Source: Variibacter gotjawalensis
GTDB taxonomy: Bacteria > Pseudomonadota > Alphaproteobacteria > Rhizobiales > Xanthobacteraceae
DNA: 64,000 bases
Assembly: GCF_002355335.1 (NCBI RefSeq)
Contig: NZ_AP014946.1
Span: forward strand, 2,185,501-2,249,500
Direction of reading: 5' to 3'
Of this stretch, positions 27,544 through 35,757 are shown piece by piece (the first letter of the stretch is position 1; each line of letters opens with the position of its first letter). The translations under genes and the position numbers were made by a program. The notes below the pieces were generated by a model, which worked only from the letters and a program-made list of their open reading frames with translations, made no database searches and was not told where the DNA came from.

Positions 27544-28356
27544 TCAGTTCTCGCGATTGACCGCGCTTTCATGCCAGCGCCGCAACGCGAAATAAGCGAT
27601 GGCCGAGGTGATCGCGTAGATCACGACGCCTGAAAATGAGATCAGCACCAGCGCTGCGAACATGCGTGGGATCTTCAGCTGATAGCCGGATTCGAGAATG
27701 CGGTAGGCCAAGCCCGACGCGGTGCCGCCGGTGCCGGCAACGAACTCGGCGACCACGGCGCCGATCAGCGCAAGGCCGCCGGAGACCTTCAAGCCGGCCA
27801 TGAAGTATGGCAGCGCCGCGGGCAGGCGCAGATCGCGCAATGTCTGCCAGCGGCTCGCGCGATAAAGTCGAAAGAGATCCTGCAGATTGTGGTCCGCCGA
27901 ATTGAGACCGAGGATCGTGTTCGAGAGGATCGGGAAGAACGCGACGATCCACGCGCAGATCAGCAGCGAGAGCGTTACATCGCCGACCCAAATGATGATC
28001 AGGGGCGCGATGGCGACGATCGGCGTCACTTGCAGGATCACGGCGTAGGGTAACAGCGAGCGCTCAAGCCATTTCGACTGCGTAAAGACGATCGCAAGTC
28101 CAACACCGATCGCAACGGCGGCAATGAGCGCCGCGAGCGTGAGGCGCAACGTGATCCACAGCGAGCCGAATAGCGTCGCGTGATCGTCGATCAGCGTCTG
28201 CAGAATGAGAAGGGGGCCCGGCAGAATGTACGAGGGCACGTCGTACATGCGCACGGCCATCTCCCATGCGACCAGCGCACCGATCCCGATCCAGACCGGC
28301 GCCATCAGTTCGGCGATGCGCTCTGCGCCCGGACGGCTGTCGCGCGGAGCGATCAT
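27544..28356 (-). CDS. ABC transporter permease (nitrate/sulfonate/thiamine-precursor type)
   Basis: A 270-residue inner-membrane permease of the SsuC/TauC/ThiX kind with six or so helices. The cytoplasmic coupling motif is around ASRWQTLRDLRLPAALPYFMAGL (about residues 165-185), the EAA-loop equivalent. The ATG at 28356 overlaps the stop of the upstream ATPase gene (ATGA), which sets the start. With the next two genes it forms a complete importer (binding protein, ATPase, permease, in transcription order). The substrate is unknown; members of this family import small organic N- or S-compounds and pyrimidine precursors. Confidence 0.85.
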   Translation of the reverse strand: MIAPRDSRPGAERIAELMAPVWIGIGALVAWEMAVRMYDVPSYILPGPLLILQTLIDDHATLFGSLWITLRLTLAALIAAVAIGVGLAIVFTQSKWLERSLLPYAVILQVTPIVAIAPLIIIWVGDVTLSLLICAWIVAFFPILSNTILGLNSADHNLQDLFRLYRASRWQTLRDLRLPAALPYFMAGLKVSGGLALIGAVVAEFVAGTGGTASGLAYRILESGYQLKIPRMFAALVLISFSGVVIYAITSAIAYFALRRWHESAVNREN

Positions 28357-29138
28357 GCGTCCATCGCCTGTTTCAGCGCCTGCGACGCGTTGCGGCAAAG
28401 CTGCGCGTATTCGGCCGACGTGCGAAAGAGCTCATCGCGCGGGTAGGGCGCCGCATTCGCAAAGTCCGCAACGATGCGGCCCGGCCGCGCCGCCATCATG
28501 ACGATGCGCTGGGCGAGGTAAACCGATTCGAGTACCGAGTGCGTGACGAAGATCGCCGAGAAACGTTCGCGTTCCCACAGCGCGATGAGATCGTCGTTGA
28601 GGCGGTGCCGCGTGATTTCGTCGAGCGCCGCGAAGGGCTCATCCATCAGCAGAATGCGCGGCTTGGTGACGAGCGCGCGTGCGATCGAGACCCGCATCTT
28701 CATGCCGCCGGAGAGTTCGCGCGGATAGGCCTTCTCGAAGCCCTCGAGCCCAACGGACTTCAGCATCGCGGCGGCGCGCGGCTCGGCGTCCCGGTCGGCA
28801 ATCCCCGCGAGCATCAGCGGCAGCATCACGTTGCGCAACGTAGAAGCCCACGGCATAAGCGTCGGCTCCTGAAAGACGAAGCCAAGCGCAACGCCCGCGC
28901 CGCCGCTGTGCGCCACGCGCCGGAATGTGCCGCCCGTCGGCGGCGTCAGCTCCGCGATGATGCGCAGCAACGTCGATTTCCCGCAGCCCGACGGCCCGAG
29001 TAGGCTGACGAATTGCCCCTCCGGCACGTCAAAGTCGATCGCTTTCAGCGCGAGCGTTCCGTTGGGAAACCGCTTCGAGACTTTGCGAACCGAGATGACG
29101 GCGCCGCCGTCCGAGATGGCGGCTTCCGTCATGCTCAC
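28353..29138 (-). CDS. ABC transporter ATP-binding protein (SsuB/TauB type)
   Basis: A 261-residue ATPase. Walker A is GPSGCGKST (about 52-60), the Q-loop is around FVFQEPTLMPW, the signature is ELSGGMKMRVSIARAL and Walker B is RILLMDEPFAALDE. The FVFQEPTLMPW motif is typical of the nitrate/sulfonate/taurine importers. Start is either GTG at 29138, which overlaps the upstream stop as GTGA, or the ATG two codons later. It energises the permease encoded just downstream. Confidence 0.9.
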   Translation of the reverse strand: MSMTEAAISDGGAVISVRKVSKRFPNGTLALKAIDFDVPEGQFVSLLGPSGCGKSTLLRIIAELTPPTGGTFRRVAHSGGAGVALGFVFQEPTLMPWASTLRNVMLPLMLAGIADRDAEPRAAAMLKSVGLEGFEKAYPRELSGGMKMRVSIARALVTKPRILLMDEPFAALDEITRHRLNDDLIALWERERFSAIFVTHSVLESVYLAQRIVMMAARPGRIVADFANAAPYPRDELFRTSAEYAQLCRNASQALKQAMDA

Positions 29139-30142
29139 GCGCCGATGCCCTTGTTGACGAAATCGAGGCTATAGGCCTTCTTGAAATCGATACCGGCTGG
29201 AAACCGCCCGGCATCGCGCATCGTCTCATAGAAGAGTTGCCAGCGCGCCTCCGTCATAGCGCCGATGCCGAGCTTGAGCGCATCGCCCGAGCGCACAATG
29301 CCGAACTCGTTCATCACTTTGAGCGCGTAGCTAAGCTTCTCGTCGTCCATTTCCGGGTTGGCTTTCTTGATCATCGCATTCGCCGCCGCGATGGCTTCGC
29401 CGCCCTTCATGTATTCGGCCCAGCCTTCCAGGGTCGCGGTGACGAAGCGCTGCACGAGGTCCTTTTTGTCGCCCGCCATCTTGCGCGAGAGGTTGATCGT
29501 CTCGCCGTAAGCCGGAAACCCAGAGTCAGCGAGGAGATGCACCACGGGCTCGACGCCCGCCTTGCGGATCGCGAACGGTTCGGACGAAAGATAGCCTTGC
29601 TGCGACGTCCGCTTGTCGGCAAGAAACGGCGCGGGGTTGAACGCGTAAGGCCGTATCTGATCGTCCGTGTAGCCGAACTTCGATTTCAGGAACGGCCAGA
29701 AGCTGTTGTGAGAAGCCGCGCCGATCAGGATCGGCTTGCTTTTCAGCGCGGCAAGCGTGTCGTTGCCGACACCGGGATGCGAGATGATGACCTGCGGGTC
29801 TTTCTGAAAGATCGCCGCAATGACGATCAGCGGGAGGTTCTCGCGCACATAATTGATGCCCTCGAACGAGTTCGACATGATCATGTCGACGCGTCCGCCG
29901 AGCAATATTTGCGATGGATTAATCTGCGGCCCGCCCATGCGCAGGTCGCAGTCGATCCCGTACTTCCGATAGATGCCGTTGGCGACAGCGAGATAGTAGC
30001 CGCCGTGCTCGCCTTGCGCGCGCCAGTCGGTCTGAAAGCTCACCTTGTCGAGGTTATGCGCGGAAACGCGCGCGCCCGGCACAGCGACGAGCGCGGCGCT
30101 GCCCGCGAGCAGTGTGCGGCGGTTAAGTATGTACTTGGCCAT
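29135..30142 (-). CDS. NMT1/THI5-like ABC substrate-binding protein
   Basis: A 335-residue periplasmic binding protein with a twin-arginine-like export signal (NRRTLLAGSAALVAVPG, about residues 7-23; the RR lacks the full consensus). The mature part has FQTDWRAQGEHGGYYLAVA and GIYRKYGID, characteristic of the NMT1/THI5 fold that binds pyrimidines, riboflavin, nitrate or sulfonates. It is first of a three-gene transporter operon and divergent from a creatininase-family hydrolase. That neighbour suggests a nitrogenous amide or heterocycle as the substrate, though this is inference. A possible -10 (TATAGT on the minus strand, 30163-30168) lies in the shared upstream region. Confidence 0.84.
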   Translation of the reverse strand: MAKYILNRRTLLAGSAALVAVPGARVSAHNLDKVSFQTDWRAQGEHGGYYLAVANGIYRKYGIDCDLRMGGPQINPSQILLGGRVDMIMSNSFEGINYVRENLPLIVIAAIFQKDPQVIISHPGVGNDTLAALKSKPILIGAASHNSFWPFLKSKFGYTDDQIRPYAFNPAPFLADKRTSQQGYLSSEPFAIRKAGVEPVVHLLADSGFPAYGETINLSRKMAGDKKDLVQRFVTATLEGWAEYMKGGEAIAAANAMIKKANPEMDDEKLSYALKVMNEFGIVRSGDALKLGIGAMTEARWQLFYETMRDAGRFPAGIDFKKAYSLDFVNKGIGA

Positions 30143-30215
30143 CCGAAATCCCTTGTGCCCTGACTATAGCAAGCGTCCGGCCGACCGTGTAGATGAGGTT
30201 TGGAGAGGTGCACGC

Positions 30216-31004
30216 GTGCGCAAGTTGTTCTGGGGTGATCTAACGACCGAGGATTTCGCCGGGCTCGATCCCGAAGCGACTATCGCCGTGTTACCGGTCG
30301 CCGCCATCGAGCAGCACGGCCCGCATTTGCCCGTTTCCACCGACACGGTGATCGCGGATGGCATGATCGCCGAAGTCGCAAAGCGGCTCCCAGACGATAT
30401 CTCGGCACTGATTTTGCCGACGCAGAACATCGGAAAGTCCAACGAGCACATTTCTTTCGCCGGCACTGTCACGCTTTCCGCCGAGGCGGCTATCCGCGTT
30501 TGGACCGAGATCGGCGAGGCCGTGAATCGCGCCGGGCTGCGCAAGCTCGTGATCGTCAATTCGCACGGGGGCAATGTCGAGGTAATGGGCATCGTCACCC
30601 GCGAACTGCGCGTACGCTTCGAAATACTTGCGGTGTCGTGCTCGTGGAGTCGCCTCGGGTATCCCGACGGCCTCTACACGGACGAGGAGCGTGCAGTCGG
30701 CATTCACGCGGGCGATATCGAGACATCGCTGATGCTGCATTTCCGGCCAGACCTCGCGCGCATGGAGCGCGCCGAGAATTTTGTGCCGGCGACGATCGCG
30801 ATCGCCAAGGAGTTCGAAATCCTGCGGCCGACCGGCTACACGCCGTTCGCCTGGCTCGCCGAAGATCTTCATCCGAAAGGCGCACTTGGCGACGCCACGC
30901 GCGCGACCGCCGAGAAGGGGCGGCTCACCGCTGAGCATCAAGCGGAAGCGTTCATCCGCTTGCTGCGTGACATGCAGCGATTTCGCCTCAGCCGTCTGGT
31001 TTAA
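30216..31004 (+). CDS. Creatininase-family amidohydrolase
   Basis: A 262-residue metal-dependent amidohydrolase. Metal-binding and active-site motifs are visible: AAIEQHGPHLPVSTDT (Glu and His, about residues 30-45), VNSHGGNVEVM (about 110-120) and GIHAGDIETSLML (about 166-178). Family members hydrolyse creatinine or ring amides such as those of formylated purine and pterin intermediates; the true substrate is unknown. The GTG at 30216, after TGGAGAGG, was taken as the start: a longer frame upstream runs into the divergent binding-protein gene and encodes no family sequence. It ends with a four-base overlap with the convergent marR-type gene. Confidence 0.84.
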   Translation: MRKLFWGDLTTEDFAGLDPEATIAVLPVAAIEQHGPHLPVSTDTVIADGMIAEVAKRLPDDISALILPTQNIGKSNEHISFAGTVTLSAEAAIRVWTEIGEAVNRAGLRKLVIVNSHGGNVEVMGIVTRELRVRFEILAVSCSWSRLGYPDGLYTDEERAVGIHAGDIETSLMLHFRPDLARMERAENFVPATIAIAKEFEILRPTGYTPFAWLAEDLHPKGALGDATRATAEKGRLTAEHQAEAFIRLLRDMQRFRLSRLV

Positions 31005-31486
31005 TCTTTCGCGCCGAGGCTCTCATTCATCTTGCCGAGCAAGCCGAGCAACATCAGCCGCTCCGGCGCCGAGAGGGCACCCATGATCTCGCGATTGAAC
31101 CCTTCGACATCGGGCAGCACGCTCTCGATCAGGCGATGACCCTTAACCGTGAGATCGAGTGTCACCGAGCGAGCATCATCCTCGGCAGTGCGGCGCACGA
31201 TCAAGCCCTCGCGCTCGAGGCTCTGCACGAGCTTCGTCATGTTCGAGCGCTTGATCATCATGGCGCTGGCGAGCGCGCCTTGCCGCACACCAGGGTTTTC
31301 GCGGATGGCCGCGAGCGCCGAGAACTCGCCGGTCGTCGGTCCGGATTTGCCGAAACGCTCGTAGTAGGCCTGAAAGATCTGCACCTGCACGACCCGAACC
31401 ATGAAGCCGACGGTGTTGCCGAGCACATCCATCTTCAGCCACTCGCCATCTTCGCGCGCCGCAATGTTTTTTGCTGCCGTGCTCAT
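31001..31486 (-). CDS. MarR-family transcriptional regulator
   Basis: A 161-residue winged-helix regulator. The helix-turn-helix lies about residues 65-90 (RQGALASAMMIKRSNMTKLV) and the wing has EDDARSVTLDLTVKG. It is the second gene of an operon with the feruloyl-CoA-synthetase-like ligase (ATGA overlap). The same pairing is seen in hydroxycinnamate operons, where a MarR protein such as CouR senses the CoA thioester and represses the ligase gene. A good palindrome overlapping the presumed start of the ligase transcript (33306-33320) is a candidate site. The inducer is inferred only. Confidence 0.88.
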   Translation of the reverse strand: MSTAAKNIAAREDGEWLKMDVLGNTVGFMVRVVQVQIFQAYYERFGKSGPTTGEFSALAAIRENPGVRQGALASAMMIKRSNMTKLVQSLEREGLIVRRTAEDDARSVTLDLTVKGHRLIESVLPDVEGFNREIMGALSAPERLMLLGLLGKMNESLGAKD

Positions 31487-33288
31487 GGGCGGAGGACATC
31501 CGGATGGTTGCCCGCATAAAGCCGCGCGAGGAGATCGTCACGATGTTCCAGCACCGCATGCATGTTGAGCGATCCTTTATCCGTCATCTCACCGCGATCG
31601 AGCGAGGGCGGTTCCTCCATGATCATCGCACGCGCGATTCGCTCCGAGCTTCCCGAAAAGCCTTCGTTCATTGTGCGTAGAGCGGTCAGCACGGCCGGCG
31701 CGTAGGTCTCGTCGCGTTTCGCGGCGAGCGAGGGAAAGATAAAAAGGCCGAGATCGTCGCGATCCGGCGCCGTGACGATGACGTCCGAGATCAATGGGCC
31801 GAGCGCCGCGAGGGCACGTGCGCGCACGCCGCCGGTATGCACCCATGTCCCGGTCGTCAGCTTGAAATCTTCGGTAACGCGGCCATTGAAGCGCACGCCG
31901 CGCCCCGGATCTTTCGGCTCGACCAGCGTCAGCGCATCACCGGTGCGGAAGAAGCCGTCCTCATCGAACGCGCTTGCGGTGGCTTTCTCATTGCGCCAAT
32001 AGCCCGGTGTGATGTTTGGCCCTTTCGCGCGCGCTTCGAGCTTCGGCCCGTTCGGCACGAGCTTGAGCTCGACGCCAGGCAGGGGAATGCCGATGTTGCC
32101 GCTCTCGCCGCCGTGGCGATGCAGCACCGTGATCGTCGGCGAAGTCTCGGTCAGTCCCCATGCGGTGAGCATGCTCGCTGGGGTGTCGCTCTCGGACTCC
32201 GCAAGCGCACCGAGCGTCGTCCAGAGGTGTTCGGGCAATGACGCCGCCGCGTAGAAGATGACGTCGAGTTCGGCGAAGAAGCGTTTGCGTAGCGCTTCGT
32301 CGCTTTTCAGCGCGTGCGCAAGCAAGTCGTATGCGCGCGGGACGTTGAAGTAGGCGGTTGGCGAAACCTCGGCGAGATTGCGCAGCGTTTTCGGAAACTC
32401 GGCCGGCATCGGCTTGCCGTCGTCGATGTACAGCGTGCCGCCGCCGCGCAAAATTTGCCCCATATTGTGATTGCCGCCGAAGACGTGGCTCCACGGTAGC
32501 CAGTCGACGAACACTTGCGGCCGGTCGAGAAACGGCCACGCCTGGGGCGACATCTCGGCATTCGACGTCAGCATGCGATGCGTTGTGATGACGCCCTTCG
32601 GCGTTCCGGTCGAACCCGACGTGAACAGAAACTTCGCAATCGTGTCCGCTCCGACTGTCGCGCGCGCTGCATCGAGTGCGCTCGCCGAACCACCCTTGAG
32701 CAATGCGGAGAACGGCGTCGCATTCGGCAATGCCGGGCAGGGCGTTCCGACAACGATCTCACGACCGCGCATGGCGTCGAGCATCAGCGGCTTTTCGAAC
32801 ACCGCGCCGTTCGCCGCGTAGATCATGCCGGGATCGAGCAGATCGATGATGCCTTTGAGCTTGCCGTGATCCTGGCTGACTAGCGAGTAGGCGACCGAGA
32901 TCGGTGCCGTCGGCACGCCTGCGACATAACCGGCGAGCGTCAGGAGCTGGTGATCAATCGTATTACCGGAGAGGATGACGATCGGCCGCTCCGCCGAGAG
33001 GCCGCGATCCGCAATCGCTGCGGCAAGCGCCAGCACTTTTTCGCCTGCCTCGCCATATGTGATCGAGGCCCAACCGTCCTGTCCAGGCCGCCGCTCGGCG
33101 AGGAACATGCGCTCCGGCGCTTCCGTCACCCAGCGGAAGAGATGTTCGTGCATGGCTGCGGGATAAGGACGCAGCGCTTCGACGGCGCGGAGCACGAAGG
33201 AGCCGCCCGCCCGTTCGTCGCGGACGATCTGCAGCGGACGAAAGCGCGCCTCGATCGCATTCAGGGAACGGGCCGCATGCGCTGCCAT
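31483..33288 (-). CDS. Feruloyl-CoA synthetase-like acyl/aryl-CoA ligase
   Basis: A 601-residue ATP-dependent CoA ligase of the adenylate-forming family. The ATP loop is LFTSGSTGTPKGV (about 225-238), the core has TAWGLTETSP, the hinge region contains FRTGDALTLVEP, and the catalytic lysine lies in GEMTDKGSLN near the C terminus. The WLPWSHVFGGNHNMG and YIDDGKPMP segments and the TDKG (instead of RTGK) end are like feruloyl-CoA synthases, which activate ferulate, coumarate and related acids. The start ATG has GGGAGGAAA upstream. It is cotranscribed with the MarR regulator and divergent from a LivK-type binding protein that may bring in the acid. Substrate not provable by eye. Confidence 0.8.
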   Translation of the reverse strand: MAAHAARSLNAIEARFRPLQIVRDERAGGSFVLRAVEALRPYPAAMHEHLFRWVTEAPERMFLAERRPGQDGWASITYGEAGEKVLALAAAIADRGLSAERPIVILSGNTIDHQLLTLAGYVAGVPTAPISVAYSLVSQDHGKLKGIIDLLDPGMIYAANGAVFEKPLMLDAMRGREIVVGTPCPALPNATPFSALLKGGSASALDAARATVGADTIAKFLFTSGSTGTPKGVITTHRMLTSNAEMSPQAWPFLDRPQVFVDWLPWSHVFGGNHNMGQILRGGGTLYIDDGKPMPAEFPKTLRNLAEVSPTAYFNVPRAYDLLAHALKSDEALRKRFFAELDVIFYAAASLPEHLWTTLGALAESESDTPASMLTAWGLTETSPTITVLHRHGGESGNIGIPLPGVELKLVPNGPKLEARAKGPNITPGYWRNEKATASAFDEDGFFRTGDALTLVEPKDPGRGVRFNGRVTEDFKLTTGTWVHTGGVRARALAALGPLISDVIVTAPDRDDLGLFIFPSLAAKRDETYAPAVLTALRTMNEGFSGSSERIARAMIMEEPPSLDRGEMTDKGSLNMHAVLEHRDDLLARLYAGNHPDVLRP

Positions 33289-33305
33289 CTCGTTTCCTCC
33301 CGATT

Positions 33306-33320
33306 GTTATATTTGATAAC
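33306..33320. promoter_or_regulatory. Candidate MarR operator over the fcs-like promoter
   Basis: The 15-base inverted repeat GTTAT-ATTTG-ATAAC lies 18-32 bases before the ligase ATG. A perfect TTGACA -35 on the minus strand (33351-33346), with a weak TCCAGA 17 bases further, would put the transcript start inside this palindrome, so a bound repressor would block transcription. Confidence 0.5.
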
Positions 33321-33407
33321 TATCTGGACAAATTCTGCAGCCTCGTGTCAAGCTCCGGGCTCAGTCGGAATCCGCCCGTGAGAGGCGGTGACGATCGGGA
33401 GGAGAAC

Positions 33408-34616
33408 ATGCACCGCATTCTTCGTGCAATCACGACTGCTGCCTTCGCGTTGACGCCGTCGCTCGCGTTCGCTCAAGGCGCGCCCATCAAGCTCGGCGTG
33501 CTCAACGATCAGTCCGGCGTCTTTGCGGATTATCAAGGCATAGGCTCAGTCATCGCGGCGCAAATGGCTGTCGAGGATTTCGGTGGCAAAGTGCGCGGCC
33601 GCACGGTCGAAGTGATTTCGGCCGACCATCAGAACAAGCCTGACATTGGCCTCGCCATCGCGCGCCGCTGGTTCGATCAGGAGAACGTCGCGGCCGTCTT
33701 CGATCTGCCGAATTCCGCCATCGCACTCGGCGTCAACAAGATGGCGGCGGAACGCAACAAGGTGTTCGTCGGCTCCGGTGCCGGCACTGTGCAGCTCACG
33801 GGCCCGGAATGCACCGCGAATTTCGTCCACTGGACCTACGACACATATGCGTATGGTCACGGGATCGGTCGTGCCGTCTATGAGCGCGGCGGCAAGAAAT
33901 GGTTCTTCATCACGGCCGACTATGCTTTCGGTCATGACCTCGAGCTGCAAGCGACCGAAGAGGTGAAGAAACTCGGCGGGCAAGTGCTCGGCGCCGTGCG
34001 CCATCCGCTCGGCAACAACGATTACTCGTCGTATCTCTTGCAGGCGCAGGCGTCGGGCGCGGACGTCGTCGGCATCGCGAATGCGGGCGGCGACACCGTC
34101 AACACGATCAAGCAGGCGGCCGAATTCGGCCTGACGAAAAAGCAGAAGCTTGTCGGCGTCATCCTCGGCATGAACAACATTCCGGGCATCGGCCTCGAAG
34201 CCGCGCAGGGCTCCTACATGATGGTGCCCTTCTACTGGGACATGAATGACGGCACGCGTGCATGGTCGAAGAAATTCCAAGAACGCCATCCGAACAAGAA
34301 TATGCCCAACGATATGCAGGCCGGCGTCTATGCGTCCGTGCTGCACTATCTCAAGGCCATCGATGCCGGCGCCGATCCGGCTGACGGAAAAGCCATCGTC
34401 GCCAAAATGAAGGAATTGCCGACCGACGATTCGCTGTTCGGCAAAGGTACGATCCGGGCGGACGGCCGCAAGATTCATCCGATGTATCTGCTCGAAGTGA
34501 AGGCTCCGTCCGAGTCATCCGGCAAGTGGGATTACCTCAAGGTCGTCGCCAGCGTGCCGGGCGAGCAGGCTTTCCGTTCGCTGGCGGACGGTAAGTGTCC
34601 GCTGGCCGTGAAGTAG
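33408..34616 (+). CDS. LivK-type ABC substrate-binding protein
   Basis: A 402-residue periplasmic type I binding protein with a signal peptide (about residues 1-22, cut after LAFAQ). The mature N terminus IKLGVLNDQSGVFADYQG and the TADYAFGHDLE segment mark the branched-chain amino acid/aromatic acid group. The ATG at 33408 has a strong GGGAGGAGAAC upstream and was chosen over a start 21 codons earlier that would bury the signal peptide. It is divergent from the aryl-CoA ligase and separate from the LivGFHM set. It may supply the substrate of the ligase, using membrane parts encoded elsewhere or the downstream Liv genes. Confidence 0.87.
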   Translation: MHRILRAITTAAFALTPSLAFAQGAPIKLGVLNDQSGVFADYQGIGSVIAAQMAVEDFGGKVRGRTVEVISADHQNKPDIGLAIARRWFDQENVAAVFDLPNSAIALGVNKMAAERNKVFVGSGAGTVQLTGPECTANFVHWTYDTYAYGHGIGRAVYERGGKKWFFITADYAFGHDLELQATEEVKKLGGQVLGAVRHPLGNNDYSSYLLQAQASGADVVGIANAGGDTVNTIKQAAEFGLTKKQKLVGVILGMNNIPGIGLEAAQGSYMMVPFYWDMNDGTRAWSKKFQERHPNKNMPNDMQAGVYASVLHYLKAIDAGADPADGKAIVAKMKELPTDDSLFGKGTIRADGRKIHPMYLLEVKAPSESSGKWDYLKVVASVPGEQAFRSLADGKCPLAVK

Positions 34617-34644
34617 CAGCCATTCGCGGAGACGGGTTGCGCTA

Positions 34645-34672
34645 ACATCGCATCGGTTTAATGATGCGATGT
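34645..34672. repeat. Inverted repeat between two binding-protein genes
   Basis: A perfect 10-bp stem, ACATCGCATC / GATGCGATGT, with an 8-base loop, lies 29 bases after the LivK-type gene. It is followed by GC-rich sequence without a T-run, so it is more likely an mRNA 3'-protecting hairpin or a protein site than a terminator. Confidence 0.5.
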
Positions 34673-34725
34673 CGGCGCCCCGAGAACGCATCTAATAATC
34701 AACACGGGCGCCCGAGGAGGAACCC

Positions 34726-35697
34726 GTGTTTCGTCGTGACTTTCTAGCTGGATCTGCGGCCGCTCTCACGCTCGCTGCGAGCAAGCCCGCATACGCGCAG
34801 GAATATCCGACAAAGCTCATTCGCTTCCTGGTCGGATTTCCGCCTGGCGGATCGGCGGACCTCACAATGCGTCAATATGCGCATCGGTTGGGACCGGCGC
34901 TCGGCACAACGAAAACCGTTATCGAAAATCTTCCCGGCGCATCGTCGACGATCGCAGCAATTCAGACGCTGCGTTCCGATCCGGATGGGCATGCGCTCTA
35001 TCTCGGCTCCAACGTCGCGCAGGTGCTCGCGCCGTTCATGCTGAAGCTCAGCTACGATCCGCTCACCGCGTTGATTCCGATCACGCAGCTCACCACTAAC
35101 GCTTCGCTCGTCGCCGTCTCGGCGCAATACGGCGTGAAGAACTGGGCCGAATTTCTCGCCAAGGCGAAGGGCGAGAAGGATGGCGTCTTCTACGGGACGT
35201 CGAACGCCGGATTCCAACTTCCTGGCGTACAGATGGCGAAGCTCGCCGGCATCAAGCTCGTCAACGTTCCGTTCAAGGGCGGCGCCGAGACGGTAACGGC
35301 CGTGCTCAGCGGCAATATCCCGATGATCATCGGGACACCGCCGTCGATCCTTCCGCACGTGAAGGCGGGCACGATTATCCCGCTCTGCGTGACCACTCCC
35401 GAACGTTCGTCGGTGATGCCGGATGTTCCGGGCGCCAACGAAGTCGGCTTAAAGGGACTCGATTCGAGTTCGTGGTTCGGCCTTTACGCGCCTGCGAAAA
35501 CGCCGGACGCCATCATCCGCAAATTGCACGCGACCATTCAGCCGCTGATGAAGGACGAGAGCCTGCGCAATGCGCTCGCGGTCGAAGGCATGGAAGTGAA
35601 GGGGTCCGCGAGCCCGGAAGCCTTCGCGGCCTTCCAAAAAGAAGATTACGACAAGAACGCCGAGCTCATAAAAGAAGCCGGTTTGGCAGTGAAGTAG
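34726..35697 (+). CDS. Bug/TctC-family tripartite tricarboxylate binding protein
   Basis: A 323-residue periplasmic protein of the Bug (TctC) family, which binds carboxylates, amino acids or aromatics. It begins at GTG after AGGAGGAA, with a signal sequence (FRRDFLAGSAAALTLAASKP, Tat-like RR). The family pattern YPTKLIRFLVGFPPGGSADL is at the mature N terminus and the pocket segment VNVPFKGGAETVTAVLSGNI about 170-190. No tctA or tctB membrane genes are nearby, which is common for this very expanded family. It lies between a LivK-type gene and an ion transporter, in the same orientation. Confidence 0.87.
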   Translation: MFRRDFLAGSAAALTLAASKPAYAQEYPTKLIRFLVGFPPGGSADLTMRQYAHRLGPALGTTKTVIENLPGASSTIAAIQTLRSDPDGHALYLGSNVAQVLAPFMLKLSYDPLTALIPITQLTTNASLVAVSAQYGVKNWAEFLAKAKGEKDGVFYGTSNAGFQLPGVQMAKLAGIKLVNVPFKGGAETVTAVLSGNIPMIIGTPPSILPHVKAGTIIPLCVTTPERSSVMPDVPGANEVGLKGLDSSSWFGLYAPAKTPDAIIRKLHATIQPLMKDESLRNALAVEGMEVKGSASPEAFAAFQKEDYDKNAELIKEAGLAVK

Positions 35698-35730
35698 ACG
35701 GCGCGGACACGGTCGCTTTTCGTTGACTTG

Positions 35731-35751
35731 AACGTCCGCATCGCGGACGTT
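35731..35751. repeat. Stem-loop just before the ion-transporter gene
   Basis: A perfect 9-bp stem AACGTCCGC / GCGGACGTT with a 3-base loop ends 6 bases before the preferred ATG (35758). It follows the TctC-type gene by 33 bases and is trailed only by TTTC. It could attenuate read-through or mask the ribosome-binding site of the next gene. Confidence 0.45.
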
Positions 35752-35757
35752 TCGGCC

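Noticed and set aside
34726-35697. The TctC-type gene as part of a full TctABC transporter
   Set aside because: No tctA or tctB membrane gene lies nearby; the neighbouring ion transporter is of a different superfamily.
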